The notes under the pieces were generated by a model that was given only the letters and a program-made list of their open reading frames with translations, made no database searches and was not told the DNA's origin. Made by a program: the position numbers and the translations under genes. From contig NC_080540.1 of NCBI RefSeq assembly GCF_028640845.1, positions 160,168,438 to 160,232,437 of the forward strand: 64,000 bases of DNA. Reading direction: 5' to 3'. This DNA comes from Ahaetulla prasina. Taxonomy: Eukaryota; Chordata; Lepidosauria; Squamata; Colubridae. Positions 62,501 through 64,000 of this stretch are shown here, piece by piece (position 1 is the stretch's first letter; each line of letters opens with the position of its first letter).

Positions 62501-64000
62501 CCCACCTCTGGTGCCCACATAAGGTGCCAATGGAGTGGGTTATGCTGGAAAGGTATTTCCAGAGAAGTTATACTTAGGAAGGAAAGGTTAACCTTATTTA
62601 TTGATTTTTTAAAAAAACTTAAGTTGAAGTGACAAAGTTACTCCATGAATGTCCATGGCTGAAGGTGAACTTAAACCAAGGTCTCCCCAGAACTGGTCTA
62701 GCATTTTAACTACTACCTCCCTTCCTTATGTGCTATAATATTCCCAAATCTCTCCAGTGGAAGTTTTGTTGAGGGAGGAGGAGGGAGGGAGGCAGACAGA
62801 AACGGACATACAGACAGAGACAGAGACAGAGAATAGAGAAGAGTCAGCTTTGTCCTCCACATTTATACCCTCCTGAAAATCCCCTACACAAAAAAAATAA
62901 TTACTGGTAAGCTTAGAAAAACAGTTTATTTTAATTGCAAGAGAATTTTCCCTCATACAGTAAATGTAGCAGTGGGGTGGATTTTGGAAATTGTAGATAC
63001 AGGATGAGTAGTATTCTTTTTCCTTCTGATGTATCCCCCCCCCCAAAAAAAACACCCTATCATCCTGTACATAGCAAGCAAGCCTGCAAATAAACAGAGG
63101 ATGAAGATGGCAATGCTGCCTACAGATTGCTTGTTGGATTCAAGGTCCTGGTGATGGAAATGGCCATGACTTCTGGAATCCAGTGGGCTATTAATCCTCT
63201 GCGGAAACTTGCAGGTACAGGTCAACCTCACCACCCACAAACATTTCCATCAACGGAAAGAACAGCGGATTTCCAAACATGGCAGAGTGTTATCACCTCG
63301 TTTAATACAGGAAAAAAAGAACAGGAACACCTGTCCTGGAACTTATTTTTAACGTGTTTGGTCAAACACTGGGCAGGGGAAAGTAATCCCTCCAGGTGGG
63401 CAGCTCTGTAGAGTTTTTAAAACAGCAATACAGAATTTTTACCATGGCCTTCTTCCAGGATTTTTTTCCCAACTTTCTAGCCAAACCCAGAACCCTGGAC
63501 TTTAGTCCTGGTCATCTCCCATCCAAGTACAGATAGTCCCTCAACTTACAACAGTTCATTTAGTGACTGTTCAAAGTTACAACAGCGCTGAAAAAAGTTA
63601 CCTATGTCCATTTTTCACGCAAACATTGCAGCGTTCCCATGGTCTCGTGATCAAAATTCAGATGCTTGGCAAACTGGTTCATATTTATGACGGGTTGCAG
63701 TTAGGGATGGGCTTCAAGAATTTTAGCAAGGAGCTCTCTGCCTGGTTGCTGGGTGGGCGTGGCCATGGTGGCCACGGCTAAGTCAGCCTCCCGCACTACG
63801 TTTGCCTCTCACTCCAACAATGCCACTTGGCTTTTATTAAAGGAGCTGTGTAACAAGGGGTGGGCTGCTGGGGGTTCACAGGAGTTCGGGACAACCTCTA
63901 GCTAAGATTCTGTCCAGTTCGGAGAACCCCCAAATCCCACTCCTGGCTAGCCCCACCCATCCCACCCCTCCCATCCCAGAAGTCCCCACGTGGCCCGTTT
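62501..64000. repeat. Tandem duplication, copy 2 (runs off window)
   Basis: Nearly identical to 60845-62344. Differences seen include one extra C in the C-run near 63038 and small changes near 63700-63730. The window ends before the unit does, so further copies are possible. Confidence 0.93.

Overview
The window looks like nuclear DNA from a squamate reptile, most likely an advanced (colubroid) snake. It has intron-containing vertebrate genes in a background crowded with snake-type repeats. These include a near full-length BovB LINE, Sauria-type tRNA SINEs ending in ACCTTT repeats, CR1 and CR1-L3 LINEs whose 3' ends carry AATAG/AGGAT microsatellites, L2 LINEs, GATA arrays, and very many small hAT-like and TA-flanked inverted-repeat elements. 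The species call is inference from repeat content only.

The first 33 kb hold three genes that are also neighbours in mammals (human 12q14: AVIL, TSFM, EEF1AKMT3). AVIL (+) enters from the left edge; only its last seven coding exons are here (1511-12338), covering the C-terminal gelsolin repeats and the villin headpiece. TSFM (-, 24702-14160, six exons) encodes mitochondrial elongation factor Ts and converges on AVIL. EEF1AKMT3/METTL21B (-, 33104-28678, three exons) encodes a 226-residue eEF1A lysine methyltransferase. Splice phases agree across every junction. TSFM has a perfect NRF-1-type site upstream of its start codon and a hAT-like miniature element inserted just beyond it. EEF1AKMT3 has two inverted CCAAT boxes and a G-rich tract upstream. 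METTL1, which in human starts divergently next to EEF1AKMT3, was not found.

From about 33.3 kb to the end I recognise no host gene; this is accessory, repeat-built DNA. 33.4-42.3 kb holds CR1-L3 and CR1 pieces, SINEs, hAT-like elements, a (TAATA)n array and a 55-bp perfect inverted repeat. 44.4-49.35 kb holds a Ty3/Gypsy LTR retrotransposon (-) with two identical 190-bp LTRs, a 5-bp target duplication, a primer-binding site fitting tRNA-Ser(GCT) and a polypurine tract. It is nested inside a hAT-like element that kept its own perfect 8-bp duplication. 50.05-53.27 kb is a BovB LINE inserted into a TA-type element. 54.9-56.3 kb holds a hammerhead-like motif and an L2 LINE. 56.29-60.16 kb is bounded by 25-bp inverted repeats and TA, and contains a CpG-rich palindrome of about 1.16 kb. 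60.85-64 kb is a recent tandem duplication with a 1656-bp period, still running at the window edge.

The less ordinary content is the TIR-bounded palindromic element, the hammerhead-like motifs in fold-back repeats, the intact-looking but pol-defective Gypsy copy, and the duplication whose junction falls inside a hAT-like terminus. Statements on family membership come from recognising motifs by eye, not from database searches.
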